From Cruorifilaria tuberocauda (Eukaryota > Nematoda > Chromadorea > Rhabditida > Onchocercidae), in assembly GCA_013365365.1 (NCBI GenBank), contig JABVXU010000535.1:1-36526 (forward strand): 36,526 bases of DNA. Reading direction: 5' to 3'. Positions 32,393 to 36,526 of the stretch are shown here, in pieces; positions within the stretch are counted from its first letter, which is position 1, and the number at the start of each line of letters is the position of its first letter. Under the pieces are notes generated by a model that was given only the letters and a program-made list of their open reading frames with translations, was not told the origin of the DNA and ran no database searches. The position numbers and the translations under genes were made by a program.

Positions 32393-33840
32393 AAACAGTT
32401 CAGTTTTTTTGTCAAAGGTCGAATAGTTCACAATGTCCGTCGCATACGCACAACTACACTTTTGCTCGTTTCATTTCACTCACTGAATTGTAACTTTCAT
32501 TCCTTTCCATTATCATTTTAAGTGATATAGATTATATCACTTCTCTCTCTCTCTCTCCCTCTCTCTACTCTCCCTTTGATATATAAGTTTAATTATATTT
32601 TATAAGTCTTCATTAAATATTCGATAATTAAAACTTTAATGGAAGTGAGTAATGAAAAGTTTCTAAATGTAATGAAATAATCAGTAAAGCGTTAAAATAA
32701 AAGTACATTGACCTCTGTTCCATTCCCCACTCCCGCGTACTCCCGTAAATCTTTCCTTCACGATCAATTAATTACCTTTTTATTAATTAATGTATTATTT
32801 TATAGTATAACCTGAAGATGAAGAGAGCTACTTGAAATGAAATTGTTTATTAATACTGATATGATATGATTGTTATGTTTATTTTTTCTCTCATTTCTTT
32901 ATCAACAAAATGATATGAGCTGCTTGAAATTCTTTTCTTATCATTTGTATTTCTTTTTCGTTATCAACTGATAACATTTCAATTATATTATGAATATGAG
33001 AAGAGTTGAATTGTTTACCAAATAAAAGCATAAAATTGTTTATCATTAATTTACTAATAATTAAATATAATAATTTACTGCTCATTTGGGAAATTTTTAA
33101 ATTTCACTAACAGATGTCATATTTATGAATTTCATTGATAGAAATTTCGAGCAGTTATAATTTGAACCAAATATTATAATTTTGGGATGGATAATGGGAA
33201 CATCTGATAATAATCAATGATATGAAATGATAAATTATTGATTGTTATCAATAAGGCATGAAAAATTTGAAAATTTCCCCTCTAAATTTCTAATTATGCT
33301 AGAGAAAAGGGAGAATTGTAGCATAATTATCATATCATTATCATTATTATCCCATTAACTATTCAAAATCCTTTTCAATTTTAATTTAAATAGATTATCT
33401 TTATTAGATAGATTATATTATCTTTATTAGATAGATTATCCTATAAAATAAAATTAATGATATATTTATATATTATTTTATTTTCGTGCTTCTTGAAGGA
33501 TTTTGTAAAATCATTGCTTAATTATTGATTTCATTAATTATTAATTACTTACTGTTAGGTAACAATCAGTCTTATTATCAACGGAAAATAATACCTTATC
33601 ATTCATTCATCTAATTGAAATAAGTCAATCAATTCCTTAGCAATCAGTTGTTAATAATTGAAGAAAATCATTTTTGAACGATCAATTTTAACTAAGCGAA
33701 TAAACTAAATAAAATTATCTGTCTGTGAAATATTAAGTAATCCAAATAAAAAGGTAAATTTTCACGACAGGTTAATTAAATTTAATAATTCTACAGGTAA
33801 ATGTAGAAAGTTATACAGAGAGACTAGCTATTTTAACCTA
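32393..33840. other. Gene-free stretch
   Basis: A CT tract at 32541-32568 and a TTATCTTTATTAGATAGATT duplication at about 33395-33440. A minus-strand 64-codon ORF (32891-33085) has a fairly protein-like end (Glu/Lys/Ile helix) but no splice context or recognisable family. Confidence 0.45.
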
Positions 33841-33849
33841 TGATTTTTT

Positions 33850-33906
33850 TTCTTTCTCTCGCTCTATCTCTCTCTCCCTCCCTACCTTCCCTCTCTGTCT
33901 CTCTTC
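33850..33906. repeat. CT-rich tract
   Basis: Imperfect TCTC/CCCT repeats. Confidence 0.85.
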
Positions 33907-34157
33907 CTTGAAAATATTTTATAATCTCTAAGATTTAGAAGTAAAGTTAATAAATGTATACTGTTTTCATTTAATTTAATGCTTTTAAAGTGCATCATTT
34001 ACTTTTTAACAATTTAACTTCTATAATTTTTAATCCATACCTGATTATCAGTGATTAATCTTTCTACACTCTAAGAGAAAAATGTTATAGTAATAAAAAT
34101 TACTATTATCTCATGATATTTAAATGAAATTATTCGAATACTAGCCTTCTCGTTATT

Positions 34158-34493
34158 TTGCAAATTGTAAATTTAGATATTTACTTTGATGATCGAACTC
34201 GGTTATACATGCTTTACTATATAAGTAATCGATTACTGTACTTATATACTTATAAGTCAAGTGAAATATTGGAAATGATAAATATCAAAGTTGGAAATGA
34301 TAAATATATCGATATATACTATAAAATATTCAATCCAGTTGTTTATTTATTCGTTTTGTCTGCCAAAAAAGAAAAAAGTTTCAAACAAATTTGGTCCCTC
34401 GCATGCATTTATGTACAAAATATTCTCCGTACACAACACTTTCATCAATTTTTTTTCTTTTTTTTTAAATTCCAATTCGAAAAAAAAGATTAA
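34158..34493 (+). other. Unassigned 111-codon ORF
   Basis: This is one of the longest open frames in the gene-free right part. It is Tyr/Ile/Leu-rich with a few charged residues, then collapses into Phe-rich low complexity. A second plus-strand frame is open over the same area. No domain, start context or splice signals support it, so chance is the default explanation. Confidence 0.12.
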
Positions 34494-34679
34494 AGGTCAT
34501 TGAATTTTGCATTTTATAAAAGTTTACTGTCACTTTCGATAGTTCCATTACTTCGCAATTTATAAATTACAGATTACTGCAGGCGATATTTGCACTTTTT
34601 TCATGATAATTCAAAAATTGCTTTGTTGAAAGTTTTTAAAAAATTTAAAAGTACCACTTACTTTAGTAAAGGTTTTTAT

Positions 34680-34770
34680 TGGTATTGTATTTTATTAGAT
34701 TAGTATTTTATTATATTGATATTTTATTATATTAGTATTTTATTACATTAGTATTGTATTTTATGAATTA
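34680..34770. repeat. ~20 bp tandem repeat ATTAGTATTTTATTATATT
   Basis: About four to five imperfect units in a row, with TATTGTATTTTAT variants at both ends. Confidence 0.8.
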
Positions 34771-35072
34771 TGAATTATATTTTATTACAATTTATTTTCC
34801 ATATTGTATTTCATATAATATATAATATAATCTTATATAATACTTTTAGTATTAAAGTTTATTTTTTTTACTTTATTCTATTTCTTCCAAATAGAATTTT
34901 TTATTCGTAAGTAAAAGAATTTAAAAATTAAGGATTATTATTGATATTTTTGATTGTTGATCTTAAATTGTATTATATGAAAGAATTATTGATTTTTTTT
35001 AAAATTATTATAAAATGTTAAAAAAAGAAAAATAAAGATATAAATTGAAAAAAGTAATTAATATTTAGCTAT

Positions 35073-35421
35073 CAGAATAAATCAATCGATCGATTCATCG
35101 AGAATTTTAATCTTTATTACTAATGATTTTAAAATTTTACATAAGAACAAATCAGTCCATCAATACATCGAGAATTTTAGATTTATTGCTAATGATCTTA
35201 GAATTTTACATCAGAATATATCAATCAATCGATTCATCGAGAATTTTAATCTTTATTACCGTTGATCGTAGAATTTTATATTAGAATATATCAATCGATC
35301 AACAAATCAAGAATTTTAGAATTTATTACTAATGATTCTGGAATTTTATGTCAGAAAATTCCAGTCGATCGATAAATCAAGAATTTTAGAATTTATTACT
35401 AATAATTCTAGAATTTTATGT
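35073..35421. repeat. ~69 bp tandem repeat, five copies
   Basis: Units begin near 35073, 35142, 35212, 35283 and 35352. Each reads AGAATAAATCAATCGATCGA-like, then TCGAGAATTTTA or TCAAGAATTTTA, then TTTATTACTAATGAT, then AGAATTTTA. The ATCGATCGAT-type palindrome is varied between copies. Confidence 0.92.
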
Positions 35422-35880
35422 ATTCCTAATTTTAGCATATTATTGTTAAAATAGAATAGTTGCAATAATTAAATTAGATAATTATTATGAAAATAATACT
35501 GAAAAAGATAAATAACCTCAATTCTTCTCATAATTCAATGATGAGATATTGTTGAATTTCTTTTTTTTTAAATTTTCCTAACAATTAAGTAATTCAAAAA
35601 ATTTAATCTAATCAGTTGTCTGAATTTTGAATAATTTCAGTTTTTGAAATGAAATGAAAGCAATGGTGCATTTATCTATTGAACAATTTAAAATTCTTCT
35701 ACTGTTATCATTTCATATATTGAGATTTTTAATTTTATCATCAAATATAATATATTAAAGGTGCAATGAATTAAAGAGTAAATGATAATGATATGATATG
35801 ATATGATAGTGATAGGAGAAAAATGTTTCATATATTCAGGGAGAGAAAATTACGATGATAAACGATGATGGATCGTTCAC
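35422..35880. other. Gene-free A+T-rich stretch
   Basis: Nothing supported apart from a short ATGATATGATATGATATGAT run near 35785-35810. Confidence 0.6.
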
Positions 35881-35885
35881 ATCTC

Positions 35886-35940
<55 letters not shown>

Positions 35941-35943
35941 TCT
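35881..35943. repeat. CT microsatellite
   Basis: About 60 bases of (CT)n. Overlapping ORFs on both strands are repeat artefacts. Confidence 0.95.
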
Positions 35944-36000
35944 TCCTTCTCTCCGTTCTCTCTTTTTTCTTTCAAAGAGCTTTTCGTGCACTTTGTTCCT

Positions 36001-36165
36001 TTTTTTTCCCACCATATGTGTCTGTGTATGTATGTGTGTGTCTGTGAACTCTGTTTTTTTTTTCCTACCATATGTGTGTGTGTGTGTGTCTGTGAACTTT
36101 GTTTTTTTTTTCCTACCGTATGTGTGTGTGTCTGTGAACTTTTTTTTTCCTACCATATGTGTGTG
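36001..36165. repeat. Four-copy compound repeat: T-run, CCTACCATATG, TG-run, CTGTGAACT
   Basis: Four successive units share a poly-T, TTTCC(C/T)ACC(A/G)TATGTG, a (TG)n of varying length, then TCTGTGAACT (absent from the last). Unit length shrinks left to right from about 55 to about 35 bases as the TG and T runs shorten. Confidence 0.9.
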
Positions 36166-36254
36166 TCTACATCTACGTGTACGTGTTGTGTATCTATGTA
36201 TGTGTGTATGTATGTGTATGTATGTATGTGTACGTGTATGTGTATGTATTTATG
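36166..36254. repeat. TG/TATG-rich tract
   Basis: Imperfect GTATGTATGTGT repeat with TACGTGT interruptions. It continues the alternating purine-pyrimidine zone. Confidence 0.85.
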
Positions 36255-36526
36255 ACTCATAGCTTAAGCTTTTCAGTATCAATTAGATGCTTTATTGAAT
36301 ATTTGAAGTAACTGCTTAATCATCAAAATAGAATTCATTCATTCAAATTAATCAATTAATTCCTTTTAATTAATTATCTTAATTAATAATTAATTTAAAC
36401 AAAAAACAATTAATTGTTTAATTTTTTCCATTTCAGATTTTCTCATTTTTACCCATTTAAAAATTTCTGATTAACTATTTTCAATTATTCATTTAGTCTA
36501 AATCTCTTATCAATCAATGATTTATA
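36255..36526. other. Gene-free A+T-rich end of window
   Basis: TTAATTAATTA-rich sequence. An acceptor-like TTTTTCCATTTCAG ends near 36436 on the plus strand, but the window ends before any exon can be judged. Confidence 0.45.

Noticed and set aside
32032..32493. ORFs of Cys-Val, His-Thr or Tyr-Val repeats on both strands.
   Set aside because: They are direct translations of (CA)n/(TG)n microsatellites.
35836..36262. Several ORFs up to 135 codons at the right end.
   Set aside because: They consist of Leu-Ser and Cys-Val repeats or their reverse, produced by CT and TG repeats.

Overview
This is nuclear DNA of an animal, almost certainly a nematode and most like a clade III/filarial one. It is strongly A+T-rich, introns run from about 100 bases to about 1.6 kb with TTTCAG-type acceptors, and strong 3' splice sites with no visible upstream exon lie just before several start codons, as expected for spliced-leader (SL) addition. 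The assignment is inference from style; no species marker was seen. There is no bacterial, viral or CRISPR content. Most of the window is non-coding, with many diverged tandem repeats and simple repeats.

Four multi-exon genes could be rebuilt exon by exon in consistent phase. (1) Minus strand 6493-8144: EIF1AD-type eIF1A-fold RNA-binding protein, 4 exons, 206 aa. (2) Plus strand 11875-16961: ANKS3-type ankyrin-SAM protein, 8 exons, 433 aa, every intron phase 0. (3) Minus strand 18093-21501: CCZ1, the longin subunit of the MON1-CCZ1 RAB7 exchange factor, 7 exons, 481 aa. (4) Minus strand 24941-29209: homologue of ADAL (N6-methyl-AMP/adenosine deaminase family), 8 exons, 405 aa.

The main discovery is in gene 4. 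It aligns with ADAL from end to end and all splice phases close, yet every metal-binding and catalytic position of the deaminase superfamily is replaced (HxH to NxR, HxxE to NxxK, GHG to CNA, DD to TG). It also carries a new Arg-rich C-terminus. It looks like an intact, expressed pseudoenzyme rather than a decaying gene.

Layout: 1-6490 is mostly low-complexity DNA with a duplicated ORF-bearing repeat (about 890-1660), an F-box-like ORF (4247-4474) and a few unassigned ORFs. 8252-11864 separates the divergent EIF1AD and ANKS3 genes and holds a CT tract and a four-copy minisatellite with ACGTACGT palindromes. ANKS3 and CCZ1 converge across 16962-18092, where both strands contain unassigned exon-like frames. 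21536-24940 lies between the 5' end of CCZ1 and the 3' end of ADAL and has a G+C-richer patch with a long frame broken by one TAG. 29275-36526 has no supported gene; it holds five tandem-repeat families, a tRNA-like relic with A and B boxes, and long CT, TG and CA tracts.

The four genes have unrelated roles (translation/RNA, cilium or signalling scaffold, endolysosomal traffic, purine-deaminase fold) and nothing shows them acting as one pathway. No operon is demonstrable.
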